From assembly GCA_916048095.2 (NCBI GenBank), contig OU696577.1, positions 6,065,440-6,129,439 on the forward strand: a stretch of DNA of 64,000 nt. Direction: 5' to 3'. The notes beneath the pieces were generated by a model. It worked only from the letters and a program-made list of their open reading frames with translations, did not search any database and was not told the DNA's origin. Of the stretch, positions 53,920 to 64,000 are shown piece after piece (within the stretch, counting starts at the first letter, position 1; each line of letters starts with the position of its first letter). The DNA is from Sacculina carcini (Eukaryota > Arthropoda > Thecostraca > Sacculinidae). A program made the translations under genes and the position numbers.

Positions 53920-56900
53920 ATGATGGAGACAAAACTTGGTGGTGATGGTTCTGAGACTGCTGTAGCCGTCTCTTCTATATCGGCACGTGACTTTCAGAGC
54001 GGAACCGACTCACGTGCTGACTGGGCACAAAGGGTGTGTGAAACTTTAATCGGTTTGCCTCGTTCTTGAATATCTGATTCAGCAATGCTCATTGATGGCG
54101 TGAATGTCAGTCTTGTTGTGCCTCGGCTCTTGAAAGCGCACCGGTTAACATTGTTGTCAGGCGTATGTAGCTGAGCTGCCGTCGGACTTCCTGCGTGTTC
54201 CTGGCGTCGAGCAGGGCACCTTTTCTGTGTCGCAGAGAGAACAGGCAGACAGACAGGCGGCACTGGCACTGCAGCAGCATTACAGCACGTATTGCGCCTC
54301 GTTGGCCCACTCGACTGTCGGCAAACTCCAGTTGACCGTATCTCAGGTAACGGGCGACACAATGACCATAAGACTGACTTATTACTAGCGCCAAAGGGAC
54401 ACTATGAGCTAGAAGAGCCGCCTTTCGATCACGTCGATTATTAGTCGTCATCTTGCTTTGTTGGTGAAAGCGAGCTTACAACCAACCATAGACCAGCAGT
54501 AGACAAACTACGGCCCGCTGATCAAATGCAACCCGCCAGACCATTCAATACGGTCCGCTATCTCTCATATTCGTTAGGTTGACAAAACATCACACAATGA
54601 ATTGGTTACCGCACATTGAATTGTTAAGAAGGCTTTGTCTTTGTGATTAGTCGGTTGACATTACTGTAGTGTGTGGCTACACCGCCAGAGGGCGCGAGTG
54701 TACCAGGCGTGGGTGACGCTAACGGCCGTCAGCCAGTGTGTGTTCAGCAGTGTTTCTGTGTGTGTGTGTGTGTGTCGCTCCTTGGTATTTGGGTATTGTG
54801 TTCCGTGTTATTGTATTGCTCTGTTATATAATATATTGTACATGGCGCAGCCGCTGCGAGACGACCAACAGCAAAAGCTGGACCAGCTCACAGAGTTGGT
54901 GACTCAGCTCGCTCGCCAGCAGCTTGCAATGGCAGCCCCCGCCAGCGCACCTGCAGTCGCCCCACACTTCATGGCTCATTGTCAGCCACCAGCCCGTCTG
55001 GCCTACGCGGCATCGGCGGCCGACTTCGCCCCTTGGAAGGAGCGCGTGCTGTCATACACCACGCTGTCAGGCAGCAAACGCATGAGCCCTGTCCAGCAGC
55101 AAGCGCTGCTCACGACATTGCTGGACGACGAGTGGTGCCGCCTCATCCACCACTCACTGACCTTGCCGGCGACGGCTGATTTGCCCACCTGTATCCGCCT
55201 ATTGGAGGAGCATCAGCAGTCGCAGCAGAATGTGCTGGTGGAACGCCGGCGCTCCTTCGCCCGTCGACAGCAGGACGGCGAAAATATGGGCGAATTCTTG
55301 CACTCGCTGCGAGAAATCGCTTACAGCTGCGATTATTGCGCTGCCTGCCGCGACGAGTGTTTGCGCGACCAGCTGGTGATGGGGACGTCCGACTCTGCCG
55401 CTCTGCACCAGCTCCTGCAAGTCGCGCACAGGGACCTGTCGTTGGACAAGGCACTCAAAATATGTCAATCGGCTGAGTCGGCCCGCCTCAACGCTGCAGC
55501 TATGCGAAGCACCTCGGCCGATGTGACTGGTTCCCCTGTTCCCCGCACAGAGGTCGCTGCTGTACGCCGTCAGCAGCCGCGCATTCGCAGTCAACTTAGC
55601 CGACAGTCAGATCGCGACGATGGCTCAGCCCCTTGAAGTGCGGTGTGGGCAGCATCACCAGTCGGCCCCGTGCCGCGCTGCGGAGAGTTTGTGTCGTCTG
55701 TGCGGAAAGCGCGGGCACTACGCGCGCGTCTGCCGCTCATCACAGTCCCGTGCTAGCCGTCGTCGGGACAATTTTGTCAGAGACGTCGCCGATGACACTG
55801 ATGATGATGTTGACGGTGTTGTGGATGTAAATACACCTGCTTTGTGCTCGTATATCGGCGATGTTTTTGATGATATTAAACACACGCGCGTAACCGCTAT
55901 TAACATCACCGTTTTCGCAGAGGGCCGCGCGCCCCGCGAGGTCAAGTGGCGATGCGATTCCGGCGCCGATGTGTCGGTAAGTGACGCTGGGATTGCGCAG
56001 CCACTTGGAGTGGCCAACAATAGTTTGCGCCTACCGCAGTCCCGCCTGCGTGTTGCCAACGGTCAGTTGCTGCGGTTTCTGGGCACGTGCGAGGCAGTCT
56101 TGCGACTCGGTGATGCCTCCTGCCGCTCCACTCTGTACGTGGTGCCGTCAGTGCGCTGTGCTCTGCTCTGCTGGCGAGACGCAGTGGAGCTGCGTCTACT
56201 GCACCGCGCATTCCCTCGGCAGATGTCTCGCAAATAGCACCTGCAGCAGGTGACCGCTAGACGCACAGCAAGCAGCTTATAGCGGCCTTCCCTCGTGTGC
56301 TCTCCACGGATGGTCTTCTCCGGGAGATGAAAGGCGGGGCAATGCGGATCGATCTGCGCTATGGCGCGGTGTCGTAAAACGTGACGGCTCACCGCTCCGT
56401 GCCGTTCTGTCATCGCGCCCAGGCACGACAGCAGCTGGAGCAGCTTCAGCAGCAGGGCGTCATCGAGCCTGTCTCCCACCCAACGGACTGTTGCTCACCC
56501 ATCGTCGTTGTCGGCAAGCGCAAGGCAGACGGCACGCCAAACGGCTGCCGACTCATGGTAGACTTCACACGCCTCAACCGCTTCGTTCGCCGGCCTACGC
56601 ATCCGGTTCGCTCGCCTGTGGAGGCTGTGAGCAGTAAGGGTCTCGGCAATCGGTGGTTTACCGAGGTGGATGCATTACAAGGGTATTTTCAGGTGCCCTT
56701 GCGGCGCGAGGACCGAGACCTCACCACCTTCATCACCCCGTGGGGCCGATTCAGGTTCTGTCGCGCGCCGATGGGCCTGGTCTCCAGCGGCGACGAATTC
56801 AACCGACGCGGCGACGTCGCCTTGACTGGCCTACCCGACTCCTGCAAGATCGTGGACGACGTGCTGGTGTATACCGCCAGCTACGACGAGCATCTGCAGC

Positions 56901-59900
56901 GAGTCTGGCAGCTACTACAACGCTGCGACGACGCCGGCGTCACGTTGAACTTGCAAAAATTTATTTTCGTCGCCACGTCCGCCAATTTCTGTGGATTCCA
57001 CATCAACGCCTCTGGATTCACCGTCGACCACAAGAAAAATTGAGCCCTCGCAGAGATTCCCGCACCGACGGACCTCACATCCCTGTTTCTAAGTATACAC
57101 ACTAGATTTGAAATCACCGCAATAGAGTTTATTGCGGTCCTTTCTCGGCTTGGCGAACCAGTTCGGTGATTTCTCGGACTCCATCGCCTCCGCTGCTGAG
57201 CCCCTGCGCCAGCTGCTTTGCAAAGGCGTTGAGTGGCAGTGGACAACACAGCACGATGCGTTTTTCACGGCGGTAAGCGCGCGTTGGCCAGCCCTTCTGT
57301 GCTTGGTCACTTCGACCCAACGCGCCCCACAATGCTGGAGACGGACGCAGCACGTGAGAAAGATCTCGGATTCATGCTTCGCCAGCGGGTTAATCAAGGT
57401 CGTTGGCAGTTGATCCAGTGTGGGTCGCGATTTGTGTCCGACACCGAAAGCAGGTATGCTGTATGTGAGTTGGAGATGCTGGCAATTGTGTGGGCATGTC
57501 AGAAATGCCACCAGTATCTGGCCGGCCTCCCCACGTTCAGTGTGGTCACCGATCACAAGCCTCTCGTTCCGATACTGAACGAGAAGGCACTCGGAGCCAT
57601 CTCCAATCCGCGCCTGCAACATATGCGACAACGTCTGCTGCACCTGACGTTTGTCGCTAGCTGGAGACCGGGTGCAAAGTCGCCGACGCTCTTTCGCGCG
57701 CAACTTCCCAGCCTGCTGATGCTGACGCGGACGTTGACGAGTGCTCGTCTGGATTCTTCGTCCAGACGTTGGACGCATTCACAGACTCAGACGACCTAGG
57801 TCTTCGCACGTCGCCGATTGACACCACCCTGGAGACGGTGCGAGCTGCGTCTCTGGCCGACGACGAGTGTCGCCAATTGATAACGTACGTTCTGGCCGGT
57901 TTCCATCAGCACAAACATCTTCTGCCCGCCAGTCTCCACCCATTCTGGGGCGTGCGCGATCAGCTCACTGCCGACCATGGCCTGATCCTGGTCGGCTACC
58001 GCCTGCTTGTGCCTAGGTGTTTGCGGAAGGACACCCTCCGTCGGCTTCACGACAGTCACCAGGGGCAGGCCAGGACTGTGCAACGCGCACGGCAAACTGT
58101 CTTCTGGTCGGGCCTGAACAATGAGATCGCCACTGCCGTAGTATCATGTTCGAAATGTCTAGAATACAAAGACAGCCAGAAAAAGGAGTCGTACCTGACG
58201 GAACCGCACCCGACACGTCCTTTCGAATCGGTGTCCGCGGATTTCTTCCAACACAGAGGGAAGACCTACATCGTGTACGCGGACCGGTTCTCCAACTGGC
58301 CACTGGTGTTCAACTGTGGCCGGGGCACTTCCCCTCACCAGCTGGTGAAGCTGCTCCGGCAGGTGTTTGCAATGACGGGGGTCCCGACCGTACTGTCGTT
58401 AGACGGCGGTCCACAGTTCTCGGCGCGCCACACCGCCGAATTTCTGGGACTTTGGCACATACGCCATCGTGTCTCCAGTCCGCACTTCCCCTCTTCTAAT
58501 GGGCACGCTGAGTCCGCCGTGAAACGGGTGAAGCGGCTCATTCAGAAGGCGGCGCACGACGGGAAAATCGACACAGACGCCTTTGTCGCCGGCCTGTTGG
58601 AGCTGTGCAATGTGCCGGGTGCCGACGGTCGCTCTCCCGCGCAGCTTTTGTACGGCCGCCCCGTGTCGTCCGCCGTTCCCTCGCATCCACGCTCGTTCCT
58701 ACCGGAGTGGCATCCGCCCACCGCTGAGTGCGAGCGGCGAGCTTGCACAACAAGCAGGTCGCCCAATACAACCGGTCGGCTAAGGTGTTGCTGCCCGGCA
58801 CTACGGTGGCTCTCCAGGACCCGACATCCGGTCGCTGGGACCGGACTGGCATGGTCGCCATGACTGTCCGTCGCCGCCAGTAGGCTGTGTTCCTGCCACA
58901 CGGCGGTCTCTACTGGCGCAACAGTAGACACCTGCGACCCGCAGCCAACACACCCTCGTCCGAGGTACAACCGCCGCGAACTGTTGGTGCGGCGCCGCTA
59001 CCGTCGCAGGAGACCAGCAGCAGCCCGGCATCACCGCCGCCGCCGCCGGGGGAGAATGTGGGCGGCACATCGGAGGCCTCACGAACCCCGCAACTCCGCC
59101 GTAGCGCCCGACCACCGTCGCATCTGAGCGATTACGTCTGCAGAGTCGACAGCAACCCTCCGCCACTTGAAGGGGAGATGTAGTGTGTGGCTACACCGCC
59201 AGAGGGCGCGAGTGTACCAGGCGTGGGTGACGCTAACGGCCGTCAGCCAGTGTGTGTTCAGCAGTGTTTATGTGTGTGTGTGTGTGTGTGTGTGTGTCGC
59301 TCCTTGGTATTTGGGTATTGTGTTCCGTGTTATTGTATTGCTCTGTTGTATAATATATTGTACAATTACCTCTCAGCTATTTGAGACCATTACTGTGCTC
59401 TGTAATAAATTGTGGAAAACGGACCAATTCTTTTAAAACGATAGTTTGGCTCTCGGTACGGTGCAAAAATTGGTATGTGACCACTTGTCCGAAAACTTGT
59501 GCACATTTCTTTTTTTATTGCTGGCATGGATACCAATACTTGCTCAGCAAAATTCCCGCCATGTTTTATAGAGTGAATACGTACCGAGTAGAATAACCAG
59601 CACGTAACGTTTAGCAGTGAACGCACATACACAGTACACAGTCAGCGTATGACGTGCGAGGTGCTGGTCATCTTGTAAGCAGGTCACATACTTAGCACGT
59701 ATGTGTTGTTATGGACAGGCGAAGCTGGCCAAGAACTACGGTCTGACTCGCATGGACCCGTACGTGCGACTGAGACTGGGCCACTGTATCTACGAGACGC
59801 AGACGTGCTACAACGGCGCCACCAATCCCCACTGGAACAAAACAGTCCTCAGGTGACGCCCGCACGGGCTGTGCGTCATTGCCTCGGTGTTTTATTATGG

Positions 59901-62414
59901 AATCCGTCGCTTGCGCTGTTATAAGAGTACTTGCGGCGAATTCCCACTTCGTGAAGCAAAGTCTGCACTTCTTGAGGAGTTGTATATACTACCAGGGCCA
60001 TTCCAAAAGTAATGCTTCCTATTTTTAGCTTCGCCTCAAATTATTATTATTATTAATTACAGGCAAATCCAGTAGCATGGGAAGAGTGCAAGCACTATTA
60101 CCACCCTAAGGTGGCCCCATGTACCGGAAGCGCCCAAAAGATTCAGAGAGAAAGAGAGTTCGAAGAGAAAAAAGTCTAGAAAGAGAGAAGGAAAGAAAAT
60201 AATAAATAAATAACAATAAATAATAAACCATCATCCGATAACAATCCATAATGTCACTCCGCCCACGTTCCGCAATAAATAATAACAATCAACAATAAAT
60301 ATGTGATTCAGTAAATAACAGCCATCAATAAATAAGAATAAATATTAATAAATAAGTAATAAATAACAATCAAGAACTATAAATATGATTCAATAAGAAA
60401 CATCCAACAATAAATATAAATATGATTCAATAAGTAACAACAACACAAATATATATGATTCAATAAACAACAAAACCAATAAATATGATTCAATAAACAA
60501 CAACAACAATAAATATGATTCAATAAACAGCAACAACAATAAATATGATTCAATAAACAACAACAACAATAAATATGATGAAATATACAATAACAACAAT
60601 AAATATGATTCATTAAACAGCAACAACAATAAATATGATTCAATAAACAGCAACAACAATAAATATGATTCAATGGTCGGAGGTGATTAAAATGATATAA
60701 ATGGTAAATGGAAATATGATAAAAATGGTCGGAGGTGGTTAAACTTTGCACCATATCATGACTAGTCATGACTATCATAACATTTACTCGCATGTCTTAA
60801 TGTTTTTATTGATCTATTTCAGATACTTACGGCGTGACGCCTTGATAAACGAAGTTCATCATGGAGACTCGTCAGGAGCAAAGGTGCATCCTCGAATTCC
60901 CTCACAAGAAAGGGAATGGTAACGCTAACGCGCATTTTGGTAACGCTGAACGTAATTCCAAGAAATATGATCCCAGAAGACTTAGCACATAACTTTTGCC
61001 GCTAATGCCTGCGTCTTGGACTCCCTGCCGGAGTGTTCGAGTGGTGGCATCCCAACGATTGGCTTTTGGACTCTGGGTCGTAGTGGTTACACCACGCCTC
61101 GTCACCAGTGATGGCGCGGTCCAGTATTCCGTCACCTTCGGCGTCGTAATATTCCAATAAATCCTGACAGATATCCCGCCGCCGATCCTTTTAGTCCTGC
61201 GTGATCGTCCTTGGAACTCACCTTACACAAACTGCTGTATCCCAGGAATGACAACATCATTTCCACTACACTGAATCCCACACTCAACTTGTCGCATTTC
61301 ATTGACAGTTATCCGCCGGTCATCACTTGTCAGTCCATCGAGGCGTGCTTCGTTCTCCGAGGTGCTAACGATGCGCGGACGCCCGGAGCATGATTTGTCA
61401 CTGATATCACTTTCAACGCTCTCAAAACGACGGACATATCTCCTAGTTGTGTTCACATCCGCCTTGTCTGATTGATAGACCCTCTGCAGGCGTCAGTAAA
61501 TGTCAATGGGTGCATTCCCTTCCTTGTGAAGGAATTCAATGCCGCATCTCTTTTTCTGACGGCTCTCTATGATGAACTTCGTTTGGCAAAGCGTCACACC
61601 GTTAATATCTTCAATAGAGAAATCAATATTTTAGAATATTCGAGTGAAGTTTAGATCATGATAGGATGCAAATTTCAACACCGAATCATTTCTGGTGTAG
61701 GTAAAATTTTGTGGCAATAATTTTGGAAGGACCCTCGTATATTGTCCAATTGTCCCAGTTTGAAGGACTCCTGTCCGCATTTTCTGTCAGCTGATCGCGC
61801 AACATTTGTCATTGCTCATAATTGTGGCTAATAAACTAATAACTTGTGGCTAATAAACTAAAACCTTGCAAATAAGCCGGCAATTTGAACAGCGGTGTGC
61901 TGTCCGTGCAGCTATGTGCCATCCGGAGTCAACAGCCTCCACGTGGAGATATACGACGAGTGCTCCTTCTCTGAAGACTCGCTCATCGCGTCCACCACTG
62001 TCGAGGTCAGTTTCATGGACAATTCATCCGGCAGCAGTGTGTGCCGTCTCAATTTTGATCCCTGGCCGAGTACATTGGTGTGCTGACTGTAATGTTTGCT
62101 ACGTTCCGCAAATTTTTTGTTTCTGTGTGTACGTGAGTCAGTGTTTTTCTGTGAGAAACTATGACTTACATCCGCTGTTTTTATCAATGTTGCGGAGTAG
62201 GGTGACTAGTAACTACCCTATTTGTACGATAACACGCATCGTTTTTAGGAAAACATCACTTTCTAGTATCGCCACTGTTCAGTATGGAAGTGGTGTTATA
62301 GGACAAGATGCTGTGCTATGTTAGCACTGAAATTATACGCACTGTATGCTCGCTGTCGTCACCGGTGATTTGCTGGTCATATTGCCCCTGTGTTTGGCTG
62401 GACAACTGATATGT

Positions 62415-62453
<39 letters not shown>

Positions 62454-62596
62454 TGTGTGTTTGTGTGTGCTGATGTGTTGTGCAGCTGCCGCAGTCCTTG
62501 CTCATCTCCGGGGAGACAATGGACGACTGGTTTCCGCTGTCGGGAAAGCAGGGCCACAACAAGGAGGGCATGATCAACCTCATCATGAGCTTTGTC
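53920..62596 (+). CDS. TOLLIP: TOLLIP (Toll-interacting protein), 5' part, five coding exons
   Basis: The exons are 53920-54033 (38 codons from ATG), 54161-54346 (62 codons), 59719-59852, 61912-62005 and 62486-62596. Each is bounded by AG and GT, and the phases fit: 0, 0, 2, 0, 0. Exon 2 has [12 protein letters not shown], the TOM1-binding N-terminal motif of TOLLIP, and ends [11 protein letters not shown], the first C2 strand. Exon 3 has [20 protein letters not shown] and NPHWNKTVL. Exon 4 has [16 protein letters not shown]. Exon 5 has [20 protein letters not shown]. Together they make a full C2 domain. The C-terminal CUE (ubiquitin-binding) exon is beyond the right edge or unseen. The family acts as an endosomal adaptor that binds phosphoinositides and TOM1 and dampens Toll/IL-1 signalling. 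Intron 2 carries Gypsy-C and intron 3 a mariner-like relic. The exon 1 call is the least certain (QR at its end fits). Confidence 0.88.
54665..54842 (+). repeat. Gypsy-C 5' LTR
   Basis: 178 bp; its last two bases (CA) join the primer-binding site to create the gag ATG. Confidence 0.88.
54842..55636 (+). CDS. Gypsy-C gag (capsid part)
   Basis: Starts [15 protein letters not shown] at the ATG spanning the LTR/primer-binding junction. The N-terminus is a Gln/Leu-rich predicted helix. Capsid segments [36 protein letters not shown] and [17 protein letters not shown] parallel those of Gypsy-A gag. The frame is open to 55636 and overlaps the next frame, which carries the zinc knuckle. Confidence 0.78.
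   Translation: MAQPLRDDQQQKLDQLTELVTQLARQQLAMAAPASAPAVAPHFMAHCQPPARLAYAASAADFAPWKERVLSYTTLSGSKRMSPVQQQALLTTLLDDEWCRLIHHSLTLPATADLPTCIRLLEEHQQSQQNVLVERRRSFARRQQDGENMGEFLHSLREIAYSCDYCAACRDECLRDQLVMGTSDSAALHQLLQVAHRDLSLDKALKICQSAESARLNAAAMRSTSADVTGSPVPRTEVAAVRRQQPRIRSQLSRQSDRDDGSAP
55620..56237 (+). CDS. Gypsy-C nucleocapsid-protease
   Basis: A CCHC knuckle [14 protein letters not shown] and the protease signature [13 protein letters not shown], then [16 protein letters not shown] and [13 protein letters not shown], as in Gypsy-A. It is in a different frame from gag (+1 over a 17-bp overlap). In Gypsy-A the equivalent parts share one frame, so this offset may be a mutation in this copy. Confidence 0.7.
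   Translation: MAQPLEVRCGQHHQSAPCRAAESLCRLCGKRGHYARVCRSSQSRASRRRDNFVRDVADDTDDDVDGVVDVNTPALCSYIGDVFDDIKHTRVTAINITVFAEGRAPREVKWRCDSGADVSVSDAGIAQPLGVANNSLRLPQSRLRVANGQLLRFLGTCEAVLRLGDASCRSTLYVVPSVRCALLCWRDAVELRLLHRAFPRQMSRK
56238..58863 (+). pseudogene. Gypsy-C pol (RT, RNase H, integrase), multiply broken
   Basis: RT is in frame from about 56300 with a TAA just before 56381: [57 protein letters not shown]. It ends at TGA 57041-57043. A 49-bp insertion (57086-57134) interrupts the following LTS-RSFLGL segment. RNase H continues with a shift near 57265 (METD-type start, [23 protein letters not shown]). Another shift before 57769 leads to the integrase: RLHDSHQGQ to [34 protein letters not shown] (D-D-E present). 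The C-terminal part is in yet another frame (58887-59183). Confidence 0.8.
59179..59364 (+). repeat. Gypsy-C 3' LTR
   Basis: 186 bp with a longer GT run than the 5' LTR. Confidence 0.88.
60370..60690. repeat. 30-bp minisatellite
   Basis: Units of aaatatgattcaataaacaa plus ten more bases (period 30) start at 60481, 60511, 60541, 60571, 60601, 60631 and 60661, with more diverged copies to the left. It produces chance '[10 protein letters not shown]' ORFs on the minus strand. Confidence 0.9.
60900..61660 (-). pseudogene. Mariner transposase remnant
   Basis: N-terminal helix-turn-helix part [33 protein letters not shown] and [10 protein letters not shown] (61223-61456). Then, in other frames, [20 protein letters not shown] and [20 protein letters not shown], which hold the first catalytic Asp block. 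Several stops and frame changes; the second and third catalytic sites are not readable. Confidence 0.7.
62411..62471. repeat. (GT)n microsatellite in TOLLIP intron 4
   Basis: GT/TG run just before the acceptor of exon 5. Confidence 0.9.
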
Positions 62597-62878
62597 GTAA
62601 GTACTGTTCGCTTATGTAACACTGGTCAACAAATTTTGAAAAATTGTGTGCTTCTTAAATGGGATTAGTTGATTCTTATGTATTTTCATTCAATGAATCC
62701 AAATATCACGTTGAAAAATGTGTATTGGCTGCATGTGCAAAGATACGAGGCATGTAATATTCGATGAATTTATTTAAATATACACTATATGTGATTGTTT
62801 TGAATTCTAATCCATATATACTCTATGGCTTTTTGCTTGACGCTCATAACAGGCTGAATAGTCTAAGGAGGCGATAAT

Positions 62879-63346
62879 CTAAGGAGCGATAATCCACCTG
62901 GGTTGGCTCCTGTTGCAGTCGTTCGGTGATTTAATGAAATAAAAATCGTCTCTTGTCAGTGTCCAGCAATAGTCTGCAAGCATTGTTATGTTCCATTTAC
63001 CCTGGTACCTCTTTTCGATGGTTGAAATATATTGATGAAACCTTTCACCATGTTCGTCACTAACTGCTCCACAGTTTGCTGGGAAAAAGGCTAAATGTGA
63101 ATCCAAAAAGTGGATTTTGAGTGACATGTTACATCCCATGATCTTGTAAGCCTTGATGAGATTTTCCACCAATTCTTCATAGTTTCTCTCCCTTTTGTTT
63201 CCGAGAAATCCCTTTGCAAGTAACTTGAATGCCTTCCAAGCAGCTTTCTCCTCCCCATGAAGAGCTGATTCAAATTCATCGTCTTTAAGAAGCTCTCGAA
63301 TCTGAGGACCAATGAAAACTCCCTCTCTTATCTTTGCGTCGCTCAA
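62879..63346 (-). pseudogene. Fragment of a repeat-associated invertebrate ORF, class unknown
   Basis: 155 residues open on the minus strand, with LSD-like start MSDAKIREGVFIGPQIREL, then FLGNKRERNYEELVENL, CNMSLKIHFLDSHLAFF and AVSDEHGERFHQYISTIEKR, and DYCWTLTRD. I recognise this HFLDSHL...DEHGERFHQ pattern as one that recurs in multicopy predicted proteins of invertebrates, probably transposon-derived. I cannot name a function. It lies antisense in TOLLIP intron 5; the upstream part is missing. Confidence 0.5.
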
Positions 63347-63379
63347 CGAAGGGAATTTTACATTACACTATTCATATAT

Positions 63380-63615
63380 GTATATGTGTATGCATGTGTG
63401 TGTATGTGTTCGTATGCATGTGTTTGTGTGTATGTATGTATTCAATTTTGCAAGCACCCATGCACTTTCTGCCGATTTGTGCTCCTTATTTTTGTCTCCA
63501 TACCGCTCTGTGTCTGCACTTTTATTACTCTGCTCCTGATCGCGCCTTTGCCCTCGAAAGTGCGCTATATCAAATACATGTTGTTGCTGTAGTTGTTGTT
63601 GTTGTTGTTGTTCCT
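63380..63615 (+). repeat. GT-rich stretch and CR1-like LINE 3' tail
   Basis: A TGTGTATG-type simple repeat (63380-63440) is followed by sequence ending gtgcgctatatcaaatacat and (TTG)n. This is the same terminal motif as the CR1-like LINEs in the window, here on the + strand. Confidence 0.55.
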
Positions 63616-64000
63616 CAGGTTGTCTGGCCGAGCAACCTCGAGCTCCTGAGGAAAGAAACGGCACCGACCGGGTTGTTCCACAGGTCTCTGATAGATGTAA
63701 TTTTGTGTTGGCGTCTGAGTTGTGTGTGTGCTGTGCAGTGTTCCATGATGTGTGTGATGGTGTGTGGTGCTGAATTGCAATCTGGACAGGTGTCATCGAT
63801 TGAGTCATTCAACCTTTTCTGATATGACAGAAGGGCAGGATGATGACCGCATCTCAACATGGCCAGATGTACCTTGTATTCCCTTGTGAGTGTGTTTTCT
63901 GATTTGTGTCTGTCCGGTGGGTGTCTTTGTAGGAGTGTATTGTGTTGTAGTGAGTGTATGGCTTTCCGTGCGATCTCTGTGTGTATGTGTTTCTTGATTG
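63616..64000 (-). pseudogene. LINE ORF2 C-terminal fragment
   Basis: Minus-strand frame open from the right edge to about 63616: TREYKVHLAMLRCGHHPALL, then CPDCNSAPHTITHIMEHC, the C-terminal zinc-knuckle-like pattern of Jockey-type LINEs, then NPVGAVSFLRSS. It continues beyond the window. It is a different family from the 25.7-kb copies. Confidence 0.65.

Larger units (their letters stand above)
54665..59364 (+). mobile_element. Gypsy-C: gypsy element in TOLLIP intron 2
   Basis: The LTRs are 54665-54842 (178 bp) and 59179-59364 (186 bp), TGTAGTG...TTGTACA. They differ mainly in GT-repeat length plus two or three substitutions. The TSD is attac (54660-54664 and 59365-59369). The primer-binding site TGGCGCAGCCG at 54843 is the same as in Gypsy-A, and the proteins are related. 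The purine tract aggggaga precedes the 3' LTR. Pol is disrupted. It is in the same orientation as TOLLIP. Confidence 0.9.
59992..61737 (-). mobile_element. Mariner-like element in TOLLIP intron 3
   Basis: The ends ccagggccattccaaaagta and (inverted right) cgagggtccttccaaaatta are imperfect TIRs flanked by TA at 59990-59991 and 61738-61739. A dead transposase lies on the minus strand at 60900-61660. About 700 bp of AT-rich sequence with a 30-bp minisatellite fills the left part. Confidence 0.6.

Noticed and set aside
60377..60793. 138-codon minus-strand ORF with repeated [10 protein letters not shown]
   Set aside because: It is the translation of the 30-bp minisatellite and has no start context or domain.
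62346..62622. ORFs on both strands across the GT microsatellite near 62.4 kb
   Set aside because: The + strand content is explained by TOLLIP exon 5 and the repeat; the rest is simple-sequence translation.

Overview
The window is animal nuclear DNA, most likely from an invertebrate. Two spliced host genes can be recognised, both on the + strand. Positions 2-826 are the 3' terminal coding part of a MEAK7-like gene with a TLDc domain. Five exons between 53920 and 62596 are the 5' part of a TOLLIP gene (TOM1-binding region plus C2 domain), which runs off the right edge. Nothing bacterial or organellar was seen. The species cannot be named from this sequence alone.

The ~53 kb between the two genes, and the TOLLIP introns, are almost entirely transposable elements. 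Many are nested, and their target-site duplications (TSDs) let the order of insertion be read. From 5115 to 18508 there are four layers. A CR1-like LINE (LINE-A) was hit by a Ty3/gypsy element (Gypsy-1, 6398-18077, TSD accct). Gypsy-1's 3' LTR was hit by a P-element relative (10999-17865, TSD gtattaat, TIRs of about 370 bp). The right TIR of that P element was then hit by a minus-strand LTR element with a divergent pol (13019-17574, TSD tataa).

From 19.4 to 28.5 kb lie a dead Ginger/gypsy-type integrase with a protease-like C-terminal motif, a hAT MITE with a perfect 8-bp TSD, a gypsy gag fragment, two LINE 3' fragments and an 89-bp-arm hairpin. From 28.5 to 34.5 kb a Polinton/Maverick-like DNA polymerase B relic appears to be split by an apparently full-length CR1-like LINE (LINE-B). 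LINE-B has uninterrupted ORF1 (PHD finger, zinc knuckles) and ORF2 (endonuclease and reverse transcriptase).

From 35.3 to 36.7 kb is a hAT-like non-autonomous element. From 36.8 to 46.1 kb a minus-strand gypsy (Gypsy-A) is interrupted by a plus-strand gypsy (Gypsy-B). At 46187-52184 sits Gypsy-M, the youngest-looking LTR element here: two 903-bp LTRs that look identical by eye, a 4-bp TSD and uninterrupted gag and pol. A relative of Gypsy-A (Gypsy-C) lies in TOLLIP intron 2 and a dead mariner-like element lies in intron 3.

Element names (LINE-A/B, Gypsy-1/A/B/C/M) are labels for this window only. Family assignments rest on visible motifs, not on database searches. Boundaries supported by TSDs are exact to a few bases; other boundaries are approximate.
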